Positions 1-8,385 are shown, counted from the stretch's first letter. The stretch is DNA of 18,479 nt from HRBIN23 sp046294495 (GCA_046294495.1 JBKBKV010000037.1:1-18479), one strand, 5' to 3'. Translations and numbers: made by a program. Notes: a model not told the origin generated them from the letters alone.

Positions 1-1616
1 AGCAGTTCGCCATCAATATTGGGCGAAGGGGGAGCATAGGGGGCCGCTTCCAGGGCCTGGAGGAAGGCTCTGGCGGCCACCTCTTGCTGGGGGGTCAGAC
101 GGGGAGTGTGGGAAGCCAGGCGCACCAGGGCACCAGCCTCAGCCACAACCCCCTCACTTACCAGCGTTGAGAGGGCGGCGCTGAAAGGCCCTCCGTCCAG
201 GCCCAGTCGTGTGCGCAGGTCCTCCTTTGGCATGCCCTTGCGCAGGGGGTAGTGAGCGTGGAAGGCCTGCAAGGTGCTGAGAGCCTGGCCCCGTAGCGCC
301 TCCCACCCCTCCCGCCCAATAACCCATTCCCCCTGTCCAGGAGGAGCGGTTAGGGCTATCACCGTTCCCTTGCTCCGTAGGCTCGCTAGTGCCGCGGCCA
401 CCTGCTCCAAAGGAAGGCCGGTTTCGCGAGACAGGGCCTGGGGGGCCCGTGGTAGAGGACTTGCCAGCACCGCCCGGATGGTCTCTTCCGGGGAGCCACG
501 AGTCAAAATAGCGAGGAGTTCCAGCGTAGGGGGGTGTCGCCGGCGATGCCGTTGAGGGTGAGCATCTACAACGGTGCCCCCACCCAGGGTATGTTGCGAA
601 GAACGGACTATAAATGGGTCGCCTCGCACCACTGCCACAGGTGCCGCCAGGTGCACCTGTGCCCATCCTGCCTGGTTCGCCTCAAGGGTATCGGCGTCCA
701 GAAGGCGCAGGCGTCCCAGCACCTCCGCTGTGCCAGTATGGAAAGTAACTCCCATATTGTGGCGCAGGGGCTGTGGCGCCCAGCGGGCAGCCCGCAGGTG
801 CACATCCACCAGGGTGGTCGGGTTGAGCCAGCCCGGTATGGTCAGCACCTCACCTCTGTGTATTTCTTGGTATTCCACGCCGGCTAGATTGACTGCTGCG
901 CGGCTCCCTGGGGAAATGGAGTCAACCCGCTGGCGGTGGCGTTGCAGGCCGCGGACGCGTGCCCTCCGCCCCAGCAGGACGAGTTCCACCTCCATACCCA
1001 CTGCAAGGGAGCCGTCCACCAGAGTGCCAGTAACCACGGTGCCAAAGCCAGGCATCATAAAAGCGCGGTCAATGGGGAGACGGGGGCGTCCCAGGTCGGG
1101 GCGTCGTGGCGTCTGGTTCAGGAGGCAGTCAAGGGTGGCTTTCAGGTTATCTATACCTTGCCCGGTCAGGGCGGAGACGGCTATTATGGGAGCGTTCTCC
1201 AAAATCGTGCCTTCAAGAAGCCTTGCCACCTCTTCCTGCACCATCCCTAGCCACCCCTGGTCTACCAGGTCGGACTTGGTAAGCACCACAACCCCCTGTT
1301 TCACCTGCAGCAGGTCCAGGATGGCCAGATGTTCCCTAGTTTGCGGCATAACCCCTTCATCGGCTGCCACCACAAGAAGCGCCAGGTCCATCCCGCCCAC
1401 ACCAGCCAGCATGTTGTGAACAAAGCGTTCATGGCCAGGCACATCTACAATGCTCACCTCTCGCCCCGAAGGGAGGCGGAGCCAGGCAAAGCCCAGGTCA
1501 ATGGTCATCTCCCGTTCCTTTTCCTCCTTGAGACGGTCGGGGTCTATCCCCGTGAGGGCTTTGACCAGGGTGGACTTGCCATGGTCTACATGGCCGGCGG
1601 TGCCCAGGACAAACAT
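1..1616 (-). CDS. selB: Selenocysteine-specific translation elongation factor SelB (3' end cut by window edge)
   Basis: SelB is the EF-Tu-like GTPase that carries Sec-tRNA to in-frame UGA codons by binding a SECIS hairpin in the mRNA. The minus-strand frame is open from the window edge to the ATG at 1616, giving 538 visible residues. I checked it codon by codon and found no stop. The GTPase domain shows GHVDHGKST (residues 8-16), the SelB-typical DRLKEEKEREMTIDLGFAW stretch (about 27-45), DVPGH (58-62) and TKSD (113-116). Beta-barrel domains follow, then winged-helix repeats; the last visible part resembles the start of the C-terminal WH3/WH4 RNA-binding region, so about 80-100 residues are missing. 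The frame stays open upstream to a TAG at 1704-1706, but MFVLGTAGHVDHGKS is the usual SelB N-terminus. No good Shine-Dalgarno is visible. It diverges from the PHP gene. selA, selC and selD are not in the window. Its presence implies that the organism decodes UGA as Sec. Confidence 0.97.
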   Translation of the reverse strand, partial: MFVLGTAGHVDHGKSTLVKALTGIDPDRLKEEKEREMTIDLGFAWLRLPSGREVSIVDVPGHERFVHNMLAGVGGMDLALLVVAADEGVMPQTREHLAILDLLQVKQGVVVLTKSDLVDQGWLGMVQEEVARLLEGTILENAPIIAVSALTGQGIDNLKATLDCLLNQTPRRPDLGRPRLPIDRAFMMPGFGTVVTGTLVDGSLAVGMEVELVLLGRRARVRGLQRHRQRVDSISPGSRAAVNLAGVEYQEIHRGEVLTIPGWLNPTTLVDVHLRAARWAPQPLRHNMGVTFHTGTAEVLGRLRLLDADTLEANQAGWAQVHLAAPVAVVRGDPFIVRSSQHTLGGGTVVDAHPQRHRRRHPPTLELLAILTRGSPEETIRAVLASPLPRAPQALSRETGLPLEQVAAALASLRSKGTVIALTAPPGQGEWVIGREGWEALRGQALSTLQAFHAHYPLRKGMPKEDLRTRLGLDGGPFSAALSTLVSEGVVAEAGALVRLASHTPRLTPQQEVAARAFLQALEAAPYAPPSPNIDGEL

Positions 1617-1720
1617 GCCTTTACCCGAACAGGTGTTCCTGAAGGGAAGGATAGCATACCACAGCGCCTTGACGCCAGCCTTTGCCCCTGTCAAACTAAT
1701 GGACTAGAGGGTTAGCGCCA

Positions 1721-2401
1721 GTGATTATTGACCTCCATACCCATACCTACCCCAAGTCGGATGACAGTTTCCTGACGGTAGAGGCTCTTGTGAATCAGGC
1801 CAAAGCGGTGGGCCTTGACGGCATCTGCCTAACGGAGCACGACCAGTTCTGGGACCCCCAGGACATCCGGCGGTTGGCAGAACGCTTCGATTTCCCCATC
1901 TTCCCAGGGTGCGAAGTAACGACAGAGGAGGGACATCTCCTGGTGTTTGGGTTGGAGCGCTACATATTCGGCATGCACAAGGCCTCCTTTGTGCAGGACC
2001 TGGTGCGGGAGTGCAATGGTGCCATAGTGGTGGCTCATCCCTACCGCCGCAAGTTCTTTGAAGAGGAGAGCCGAGACCCGCTGACCTACGAGAACATGGT
2101 GCGCCGTGCCTGCGAAAGCACGGTTTTCCTCTTCTGCCACGGGGCCGAGGTGCTCAACGGCAGGGGCTCCCTTGTAGAGAACACCTTCTCGCAAGAAGTG
2201 GCGCGGCGCTTCCGCCTCCCTGGCACTGGGGCCAGCGATGCTCACCGTTTAGAGGATGTTGGCACCTTCGCCACCGAGTTCCCCAATAAGGTAAGGACAT
2301 TACGAGACCTTATAGAGCATCTACGATCCGGAGCCTTCCGCCCCGTGTGGCTAGGGCGGGCGGCCTTCCGGGAGCCTGCTCCCCAGAGGACCTACCCATG
2401 A
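1721..2401 (+). CDS. PHP-domain metal-dependent phosphoesterase
   Basis: A 226-residue PHP-family protein, a trinuclear-metal hydrolase fold related to the PHP domain of DNA polymerase III alpha and to histidinol phosphatase. Metal-ligand motifs are visible in order: DLHTHT (residues 4-9), LTEHD (37-41), the Glu of PGCEVT (near 64), VAHPYR (near 109) and GASDAHR (near 185). The start is the GTG at 1721, with GAGGG about 9 bases upstream. Its stop overlaps the start of the next gene as ATGA (2398-2401), which suggests translational coupling to the ABC ATPase. The substrate cannot be read from sequence. The length fits stand-alone PHP proteins often annotated as RNase AM/YciV-like or histidinol-phosphatase-like. 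Confidence 0.88.
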   Translation: MIIDLHTHTYPKSDDSFLTVEALVNQAKAVGLDGICLTEHDQFWDPQDIRRLAERFDFPIFPGCEVTTEEGHLLVFGLERYIFGMHKASFVQDLVRECNGAIVVAHPYRRKFFEEESRDPLTYENMVRRACESTVFLFCHGAEVLNGRGSLVENTFSQEVARRFRLPGTGASDAHRLEDVGTFATEFPNKVRTLRDLIEHLRSGAFRPVWLGRAAFREPAPQRTYP

Positions 2402-3372
2402 CCCCTCTGCTGGAAGTGCGCAACCTCCACACTCACTTCTTTACGCGAGAGGGTGTGGTCAAGGCTGTCAATGGCGTCTCTTTCTCCCTGTTCCCGGGCC
2501 GCACCCTGGGCCTTGTGGGAGAGAGTGGCGCCGGAAAAAGCGTTACCGCCCTCTCTATCCTGCGTCTGGTCCCCTTTCCGGGACGCGTTGTTCAGGGAGC
2601 AGTGGTGTATAAGGGGAGAAACCTCCTGGAGATCCCCGAGGAGGAGATGCGCCATCTTCGGGGGAAGGAGATCGCTATCATCTTCCAGAACCCCCATTCG
2701 GCCCTGAATCCTGTGCTCACCGTAGGCGCCCAAGTAGAGGAGGTGCTCCAGGCCCATACCCGTATCTCCCGCAAGGATGCCCAGCGCCGGGCCCAAGCAC
2801 TGATGCTACATATGGGCTTGCCAGACCCTGAACGGGTGGCAGTCCAATACCCCTTTCAGTTGAGCGGCGGGATGGCCCAAAGGGTGATGCTGGCCATAGC
2901 GCTGGCCATGGAACCCGCGGTGCTTATCGCTGACGAGCCTACCTCTAACCTGGATGTAACCCTCCAGGCGGATATCCTGCAACGCCTGCGCAACCTTCAG
3001 CAGGAGCAGGGGACGGCTATTCTCCTCATTACCCACGACATGGGTGTAGTGGCTCGGGTAGCCGACTGGGTAGCGGTGATGTATGCAGGCTCTATTGTAG
3101 AGCAGGGGCCTATACTCCCCATTTTCAAGCGCCCTGTGCACCCTTATACTTGGGGCCTTTTCCAGGCCCTTCCCCGTCTAGACAGGCCAGACCACTCCTT
3201 AAAGCCCCTGCGGGGCACTCCCCCCAACCTGGTGGATTTACCCGACCAGTGCCCCTTTCTCCCCAGGTGTCCAAAGGCGACGGCGGTGTGTCGCACCAAC
3301 CCCCGCCCACCTCTACTGGAAGTGGAGGGAGAACACTGGGCAGCCTGCTATAACCATATACGCTACGACTAG
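2398..3372 (+). CDS. Oligopeptide/dipeptide (Dpp/Opp-type) ABC transporter ATP-binding protein
   Basis: A 324-residue ATPase of the peptide/nickel uptake ABC family (DppD/OppD type), the cytoplasmic motor of a permease. Visible motifs are Walker A GESGAGKS (41-48), the Q-loop at Q97, signature LSGGM (155-159), Walker B VLIADEP (175-181) with D-loop SNLD, and the H-loop His at 213. The C-terminal oligo_HPY region has the family's cysteine pattern (C285, C291, C298, with C317 further on). The D-loop reads EPTSNLD rather than the usual EPTTALD. The frame is open from a GTG at 2347, but the ATG at 2398 matches the family N-terminus and gives a 4-base overlap with the PHP gene. No permease, solute-binding protein or DppF partner is nearby, so it is an orphan here. 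It ends 3 bases before the convergent holA stop. Confidence 0.94.
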   Translation: MTPLLEVRNLHTHFFTREGVVKAVNGVSFSLFPGRTLGLVGESGAGKSVTALSILRLVPFPGRVVQGAVVYKGRNLLEIPEEEMRHLRGKEIAIIFQNPHSALNPVLTVGAQVEEVLQAHTRISRKDAQRRAQALMLHMGLPDPERVAVQYPFQLSGGMAQRVMLAIALAMEPAVLIADEPTSNLDVTLQADILQRLRNLQQEQGTAILLITHDMGVVARVADWVAVMYAGSIVEQGPILPIFKRPVHPYTWGLFQALPRLDRPDHSLKPLRGTPPNLVDLPDQCPFLPRCPKATAVCRTNPRPPLLEVEGEHWAACYNHIRYD

Positions 3373-3375
3373 CCG

Positions 3376-4389
3376 TTATTCCCCTAAACGGCACAGTTCG
3401 GCAACCAGAGTAGCAAGGGCCACATCTTCATCCTGGAGGCCCTGCTTGACCTGGAGGTCAGCGTGGAGCAGGCGTTCATAGAAGAGGGCCAAACGCGGGA
3501 GGCCCACCTGCTCCGCCCTGCGCAACACCTGACGCACCCGCTGTTGGGGTAGGCCCAGGGCCTCCTGCACTGCGCTATAAGGGGCCCCTTCCGAGCGCAG
3601 TTCTCGGGCGACTGCAAGGGCATGCAGTTCCCTCCCAAGTAGTGCTAGGATGCCGCTCACGGGTTCCCCCTGTTGCAGGAGAGCGTGGAGAGTGGCAAGG
3701 GCGCGGGCTGTATCACTTGCGAAGAGGGCGTCCAGGAGCCGAAAGACTGTAGTCCCTTTCTCTCCTGCGACGGTCTCTATCTCGTGGGCGGTGATGACCT
3801 TGCCACGAAACAGCAACGCCAGTTTGTCCAGTTCGCTGGTGGCTGCCCAAAGGTCAGGCCAGGTGCGCTCTACCAGGGCGTTCAGGCCTTCGTTGGACAG
3901 GAGCAGGCCGCGGGCCTGGGCCTCTCCTTCTAGGAAGCGGGCCATCTCGTGGTAGGCCAAACGCTCAAATCCTTGCACCGACACAAGGGGTTCCTGCCCC
4001 ATCAGGGCCTGCAGAAGGGGATGGTCGCTGCGAAGTGGCCCCTCCCAGAGGACAAGCCGAGTGAAGGCAGGTATATCTACCACCCTTCTCAGCGTCTCCC
4101 GCCAGGCCTGGAGCGCCCCCTCCGCCTGGCCCCGTCGTCCCCGCTCCGCCACCCACTGCCCTAACAGGTCGCGCACCACAACCACACGCAGGTCGGCCAG
4201 GAAGGGGGGTGTCCAGCACGCGGAGCGGAGGGCGTCAGGAGTGAGGGCTTCTCCACTAAGGCACTGGAGGTTCAGCCCCCTTAACTCTTCACCGCCCGTC
4301 TGGGGGAGTAGGCGCTGAAGGAGGGCGTTCACCGCCTGGTGGACACGGTAACTATCCACCCCGTAGAAAAGGAAGATGCGCGGCTCCAT
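3376..4389 (-). CDS. holA: DNA polymerase III subunit delta
   Basis: HolA opens the sliding clamp within the clamp-loader complex. The protein from the ATG at 4389 has 337 residues, normal for the family. It begins with MEPRIFLFYG, equivalent to the degenerate P-loop start of delta subunits. Further family landmarks are the LRVVVVRDL strand, the ELDKLALL segment, the GEKGTTVFRLLDALF collar-region motif and the GILALLGRELHAL helix. The frame extends upstream to 4458, but that would overlap the divergent gene and adds atypical sequence. There is no obvious Shine-Dalgarno before 4389. A TATGAT hexamer ends 10 bases upstream, so the mRNA may be leaderless. It converges with the ABC ATPase gene with a 3-bp gap. 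Confidence 0.93.
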   Translation of the reverse strand: MEPRIFLFYGVDSYRVHQAVNALLQRLLPQTGGEELRGLNLQCLSGEALTPDALRSACWTPPFLADLRVVVVRDLLGQWVAERGRRGQAEGALQAWRETLRRVVDIPAFTRLVLWEGPLRSDHPLLQALMGQEPLVSVQGFERLAYHEMARFLEGEAQARGLLLSNEGLNALVERTWPDLWAATSELDKLALLFRGKVITAHEIETVAGEKGTTVFRLLDALFASDTARALATLHALLQQGEPVSGILALLGRELHALAVARELRSEGAPYSAVQEALGLPQQRVRQVLRRAEQVGLPRLALFYERLLHADLQVKQGLQDEDVALATLVAELCRLGE

Positions 4390-4398
4390 AGCATGCTC

Positions 4399-4404
4399 AT
4401 CATA
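4399..4404 (-). promoter_or_regulatory. Candidate -10 element for holA (possible leaderless transcript)
   Basis: On the minus strand this reads TATGAT, five of six matches to the -10 consensus, ending 9 bases before the holA ATG. Transcription starting 6-8 bases downstream would leave almost no 5' leader, in keeping with the absence of a ribosome binding site. No convincing -35 lies upstream (TATGGG at the 17-bp spacing), so this is weak. Confidence 0.25.
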
Positions 4405-4456
4405 GCGTAAGTGGGGCCGTGCCCATAATCTGCTATTTTGGGGGAGGGGGAAAGGC

Positions 4457-5884
4457 ATGGCGCGCTATCCCAGGAAGGCAAGGGACTTGCCGAGCGGGGC
4501 TGAAGGGGCATCCGCCAGGGGCACCCTTGTCTGCGCTGTCTGTGGGGCAGAGAACCCGCCAGACGCGATTTTCTGCCACAAGTGCTGGACGCGCCTTGCA
4601 AAGCATCCCGTGAGGGTGTTGGTGCGACGGGGCAGGCCCCGTAGGTGGGCCGCCTGGGGCCTGCTGGTGGGCGCCCTTCTGGTGGGTATATTGTGGGTTG
4701 TGTGGGAAACCGTGGGCTTCCCTTGGGTAGCCCCCCCACCCCCAACCTCGCAGGTAGAGGCACGGGCTGGACCTGGAACTTGGCCATCCCTTGGGGGCGG
4801 CCCAGAGCATCGCTATGCCCTGGAGGGATACGATGGCACATACGAGGGGAAGGTGGTATGGGAGTTCGCTACCCGGGACCCACTGGTCGCCAGCCCTGTT
4901 GTGGCTAAGGGGAAGGTGTTCCTGGCGACGGGCGAGCGGCGTGTTATTGCTGTGTCTGCCTACACAGGTGCCTTACTGTGGGAGATGCAGGTTACCGGCC
5001 CTGTGGATGCCACTCCTGCCGCGGCCGGGGGCTTGCTGTATGTAGGGCTACGCGACAAACGCTTGCTGGCCCTGGATGTGGAGAGCGGCGAGGGTGTGTG
5101 GGCCTTCTGGACAGACGGCCCCATATTTAGTTCCCCGGTGGTGCTTGGGGGTATGGTGTATGTGGGGTCAGGGGATGGACACCTTTACGCCTTAGATGCC
5201 GTTACCGGGAAAAAGCGATGGGCTTTTCGTGTGGGGGGGTGGGTTACTATGTCTCCCTCCGTGAGGGAGGATGCGGCGGTGGCGGCAGGTGGACGCAGAA
5301 TTTTCGTTGTAGACCCACGGCGAGGGCGAGCGCGCCTGCGCTACGACACTGTGTCCCCTCCGACGGGTGTAACGGCATTCTATGGGCCGCTGGCCTTCGT
5401 GGCCAGCGAAGATGGGGCCATTCGGGCCATAGACACCCGACAGCGCGAGATGCCAGGCGAGCGCTTCGCCCGCTGGTGGCGTATTCAACTCTTCATCTGG
5501 AGGATGATGGGGGAGCCACCACCCCAGAAGGGCTTCGTGTGGGCCAGGCGTTTCCCCAAAGCCTCCATAGTGAACGGGGTGGCAGTGGCAAGGGATACCC
5601 TCTACCTGGCTACAAAGACGGGAACCCTCTACGCTCTGGACGCCCAAACCGGGGCAGAGCGTTGGAAGGCCCACATAGGGGAGGGTCTCCTGGCCGCTCC
5701 CGTGGTGGTGGGGGACTATCTTTATGTAGGGACAGAGGGAGGACGCATCCTGCAGGTAGACCTTAATAGTGGTGAGGGGAAGACGCTGCTCTCCCTGGCG
5801 GAGCGTGGCATTATCGCCCTTGTTCCGGCGGGGCCTCACCTCTATGTTGCCACACGGGGGGGAACGGTCTACGCTGTGCGCTAG
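4457..5884 (+). CDS. Zinc-ribbon, single-TM, PQQ-like beta-propeller protein
   Basis: A 475-residue protein of unknown specific role. The N-terminus has a zinc ribbon with C26-x2-C29 and C40-x2-C43. A basic stretch follows, then one hydrophobic segment (about residues 64-85) and a Pro-rich linker. The rest is a PQQ/PQQ-like beta-propeller: blades repeat the pattern VYVGSxDGxLYALDAxTGxxRW, for example near residues 235-255 and 380-400. The predicted topology is a cytoplasmic zinc ribbon and an extracytoplasmic propeller, with a role in protein-protein contact or envelope assembly, as in BamB-like proteins. The methanol-dehydrogenase catalytic set was not recognised, so an enzymatic role is not claimed. 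The ATG at 4457 is preceded by a purine-rich GGGGGAGGGGG tract. It is divergent from holA. Confidence 0.82.
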   Translation: MARYPRKARDLPSGAEGASARGTLVCAVCGAENPPDAIFCHKCWTRLAKHPVRVLVRRGRPRRWAAWGLLVGALLVGILWVVWETVGFPWVAPPPPTSQVEARAGPGTWPSLGGGPEHRYALEGYDGTYEGKVVWEFATRDPLVASPVVAKGKVFLATGERRVIAVSAYTGALLWEMQVTGPVDATPAAAGGLLYVGLRDKRLLALDVESGEGVWAFWTDGPIFSSPVVLGGMVYVGSGDGHLYALDAVTGKKRWAFRVGGWVTMSPSVREDAAVAAGGRRIFVVDPRRGRARLRYDTVSPPTGVTAFYGPLAFVASEDGAIRAIDTRQREMPGERFARWWRIQLFIWRMMGEPPPQKGFVWARRFPKASIVNGVAVARDTLYLATKTGTLYALDAQTGAERWKAHIGEGLLAAPVVVGDYLYVGTEGGRILQVDLNSGEGKTLLSLAERGIIALVPAGPHLYVATRGGTVYAVR

Positions 5885-6013
5885 GGAGGCTGCCAGTGAT
5901 AGGCACCTTGCCAATATGCCTGCACTAGGTTCTCTATAAGTGGTGAATTGTTCCCTTGCCAAAGGATAGGCGTTGGGGCCGTAACACATTCTAACCCAGC
6001 CCTGCCAAAAGGA

Positions 6014-6019
6014 TAAAAT
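6014..6019 (+). promoter_or_regulatory. Weak candidate -10 upstream of the ychF-like operon
   Basis: TAAAAT lies 25 bases before the GTG start of the ychF-like gene, in the 159-bp gap that follows the propeller gene. The 17-bp-spaced -35 position reads CTAACC, which does not match consensus. It is reported only because a three-gene operon must begin here. Confidence 0.2.
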
Positions 6020-6043
6020 AGGGGTGAGGCGAGGGCGACAGGC

Positions 6044-7135
6044 GTGGATGTCGGTATTGTAGGCTTCCCACAGAGTGGCAAGACGACCCTTTTCGACGCC
6101 CTAACTGGAGGGGGGGAGGCTAGCGCCGTCCACCGAGGGCGTCTTCAGCCCTCCGTGGGCACGACCCACCTGCTTGACCCTCGCCTACAAGCGCTAGCCA
6201 ACGTCTTCCATCCCAAACGCATCACCTTCGCCGAGGTGCGCTACTACGATTTCCCCCTGGGCGAGGGCGCCACCAAGGGGCTACTGTTCAGCGGGGATGT
6301 GCTCAACGCCCTCCAGGAGATGGACTGCCTACTAGGGGTTGTGCGCGCCTTTGAGCACCCTACCGTTCCGCCACCGGCGGGGGGCGTAAACCCCCAACGC
6401 GACCTAACGGAACTGGAAGCAGAACTAGCCTTCGCCGACCTCTCGGTTGTGGAGCGACGCCTTCAGCGTCTGGAGCAGACCCTCAAAGGGGCCAAGCCCC
6501 ACGAACGCCCTCTCCTCCTCCACGAGCAGAGGGTGCTCCAGGAGGTGGGCCAGGCCCTGGAGCAGGAGCATCCCATTAGGGAACTGTCCCTCTGGAAAGA
6601 GGAGATGCACCTCCTGGCTAACTTCCACTTCCTTACTTCAAAGCCATTGCTGGTAGTAGTGAACATAAACGAAGACGACCTGCCTCGCCAAGCTGAGATA
6701 GAGCACACCCTGGACACCCCACGACGCCAGGGCCGTCGCGTGCTGGCCCTATGTGCCCGTTTGGAACGAGACCTGGCCCTGCTGGGTGCAGAGGAGGCCC
6801 GTGCCTTCCGGGCCAGCATGGGCCTGGAGGAGGACGGTCTACGCCGAATAACCCAGGCGACCCTTGACCTTCTGGGGCTGCTCACTTTCTTTACCTGTAA
6901 CCAGGAGGAGGTGCGCGCCTGGCTGGTCCCTCGTGGCACACCTGCCGCTAAGGCGGCGGGGAAGATCCACTCGGATATGGAGCGCGGCTTCATCCGTGCC
7001 GAGGTGGTGCCTTGGGATAGCCTAGTGGCTTGCGGAAGCGTGGCGGAGACACGGCGGCAAGGTCTCCTGCGCTATGAGGGCAAGGCCTACCATGTGCGAG
7101 ACGGGGATGTCTTGCACATCCTGTTCAGTGTGTAG
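6044..7135 (+). CDS. YchF-family (DUF933) P-loop NTPase, divergent
   Basis: A 363-residue protein aligned end to end with YchF/EngD, a ribosome-associated Obg-related ATPase. It has a G1 P-loop GFPQSGKT (7-14), LDPRL (44-48) and a nucleotide-base motif NINE (207-210), matching the NxxE that gives YchF its ATP preference. The C-terminal TGS region (LLTFFTCNQEEVRAW to the end, with IHSDMERGFIRAEV) is very typical. The region where YchF has the G3 DxAG motif reads DFPLGEG, so the G3 glycine is absent. The P-loop also departs from the usual GLPNVGKS. It is therefore probably a paralog of canonical ychF. The start is the GTG at 6044 after GAGGCGAGGG. The stop is 8 bp before hemW, so they are probably cotranscribed. 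Confidence 0.88.
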   Translation: MDVGIVGFPQSGKTTLFDALTGGGEASAVHRGRLQPSVGTTHLLDPRLQALANVFHPKRITFAEVRYYDFPLGEGATKGLLFSGDVLNALQEMDCLLGVVRAFEHPTVPPPAGGVNPQRDLTELEAELAFADLSVVERRLQRLEQTLKGAKPHERPLLLHEQRVLQEVGQALEQEHPIRELSLWKEEMHLLANFHFLTSKPLLVVVNINEDDLPRQAEIEHTLDTPRRQGRRVLALCARLERDLALLGAEEARAFRASMGLEEDGLRRITQATLDLLGLLTFFTCNQEEVRAWLVPRGTPAAKAAGKIHSDMERGFIRAEVVPWDSLVACGSVAETRRQGLLRYEGKAYHVRDGDVLHILFSV

Positions 7136-7143
7136 AGGTAGCC

Positions 7144-8352
7144 ATGGCTTTTGGGCTTTATATACACATCCCCTTTTGCGCCAGTAAGTGTCCTTACTGC
7201 GACTTCAACACCTACAAGGGCATTCTCCCCATTATGCCAGCCTACCTAGATGCCCTCCAGCGGGAAGTTGCCGTTTGGGGCGAGGTCCTGGGCCACCCAC
7301 CAGCGGATAGCCTCTTCCTGGGTGGGGGGACTCCGTCCCTTCTCTCCCCTCTTCAACTCCAGACCCTGCTAAACGCAGTGCGCCAGGCTTTTCCCATATC
7401 CCCTCACGCGGAGGTTACTGCTGAGGCCAACCCAGACGACATCTCCCTTTCCTGGTGTGTCGGAGCGCTGGAGGCGGGCGTGAACCGTTTGAGCATCGGC
7501 GTCCAAAGCCTGGACAACCGCCTGCTTCGGGTGTTGGGGCGTCGCCATACGGCATCCCAAGCCATAAATGCCTACCGGGCTTCCCGCACAGCGGGCTTTG
7601 CTAACATCAACCTTGACCTGATGTTCGGTTTGCCTTATCAGAGCGTGGAGGAGTGGAAAGATACCCTGCAGCGGGCAGTGGCCCTGGGGCCAGAACACCT
7701 ATCAGCCTATTGCCTGACCCTGGAAGAGGGGACGCCTATGGAGCGGTGGGTGCGCCAGGGACGCCTGCCCGCCCCAGACCCCGACCTGGCTGCCGACATG
7801 TTCTCCTGGGCAGAGGTGCTCCTGGAAAGCCACGGCTACCAGCACTATGAGATCTCCAACTGGGCAAGGTCGGGATACCTCTCCCGCCACAACCTTATCT
7901 ACTGGACAGGAGGCGAATACCTGGGGTTTGGCTCCGGCGCCCATTCGTATTTACAAGGGGTGCGCTTCGCCAACAGGAAAAGCCCCCGCCAATACATCCA
8001 GGCTCTGTCTGGACAGACCGGTCCCTTCCCCGGCTGGGACGCCCTTTCCGGTTGGCTGGCGGTGGAGTTCGCCGAGACCCTGGACTTCTGGACCCGCCTG
8101 GAAGAGGCCCTAATGCTGGGCCTACGCCTGGTGGAAGGCGTTTCCTTCGAGGACTTGGCCCAACGCCTCTCTGTTGACATAAAACCTTTGCTAGGAGAAA
8201 CACTAGGCGAGTTGGAAGGGCTGGGTCTTCTGGACACAAGGGGCGACGGGGTCCGCCTGACGCCCAAGGGGCGCCTGTTGGCCAATGAGGTGTTCATCCG
8301 CATAGCGGCTTTCTGCAACGAGCGTAGGGCGCCTTCCCCAGTTTTGCAGTAA
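7144..8352 (+). CDS. hemW: HemW-like radical SAM protein (heme chaperone / CPO-III-like)
   Basis: A 402-residue radical SAM protein. The iron-sulfur motif is IPFCASKCPYCDF, with C12, C16 and C19. The SAM-binding GGGTPS is at 60-65. NPDD, GVNRLSIGVQS and LDLMFGLPYQ follow in the HemN/HemW order. The C-terminal HemN_C winged-helix-like domain is present (EEALMLGLRLVEGVS onward). The short N-terminus starting directly with GLYIHIPFC is the HemW form rather than true HemN, so heme trafficking is more likely than coproporphyrinogen oxidation. The start is an ATG 8 bp after the ychF-like stop, with GAGG in between. It is followed after 36 bp by the M20D gene. Confidence 0.92.
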   Translation: MAFGLYIHIPFCASKCPYCDFNTYKGILPIMPAYLDALQREVAVWGEVLGHPPADSLFLGGGTPSLLSPLQLQTLLNAVRQAFPISPHAEVTAEANPDDISLSWCVGALEAGVNRLSIGVQSLDNRLLRVLGRRHTASQAINAYRASRTAGFANINLDLMFGLPYQSVEEWKDTLQRAVALGPEHLSAYCLTLEEGTPMERWVRQGRLPAPDPDLAADMFSWAEVLLESHGYQHYEISNWARSGYLSRHNLIYWTGGEYLGFGSGAHSYLQGVRFANRKSPRQYIQALSGQTGPFPGWDALSGWLAVEFAETLDFWTRLEEALMLGLRLVEGVSFEDLAQRLSVDIKPLLGETLGELEGLGLLDTRGDGVRLTPKGRLLANEVFIRIAAFCNERRAPSPVLQ

Positions 8353-8377
8353 TGTAAAGAGGGTCGCTGTATACATA

Positions 8378-8385
8378 AAGGAGGA
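8378..8385 (+). promoter_or_regulatory. Strong ribosome binding site for the M20D gene
   Basis: AAGGAGGA sits 3 bases before the ATG at 8389. It is a near-perfect anti-SD match and fixes the start of the predicted selenoprotein, although the spacing is short. Confidence 0.7.

Noticed and set aside
154..666. Long minus-strand open frame, and plus-strand frames at 534-1419
   Set aside because: They are out-of-frame shadows of selB, whose own frame carries clear GTPase motifs through this region.
1617..1720. Possible selC (tRNA-Sec) gene between selB and the PHP gene
   Set aside because: No cloverleaf, UCA anticodon loop or T-arm consensus could be placed in these 104 bases on either strand. 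A TTGAC/GTCAA inverted repeat (1669-1694) is too weak to call an operator, and the TTGACA on the minus strand has no correctly spaced -10.
5885..6043. Riboswitch or small gene in the 159-bp gap before the ychF-like gene
   Set aside because: No conserved aptamer core, terminator hairpin or RBS-preceded small frame could be recognised; only a weak -10-like hexamer is seen.
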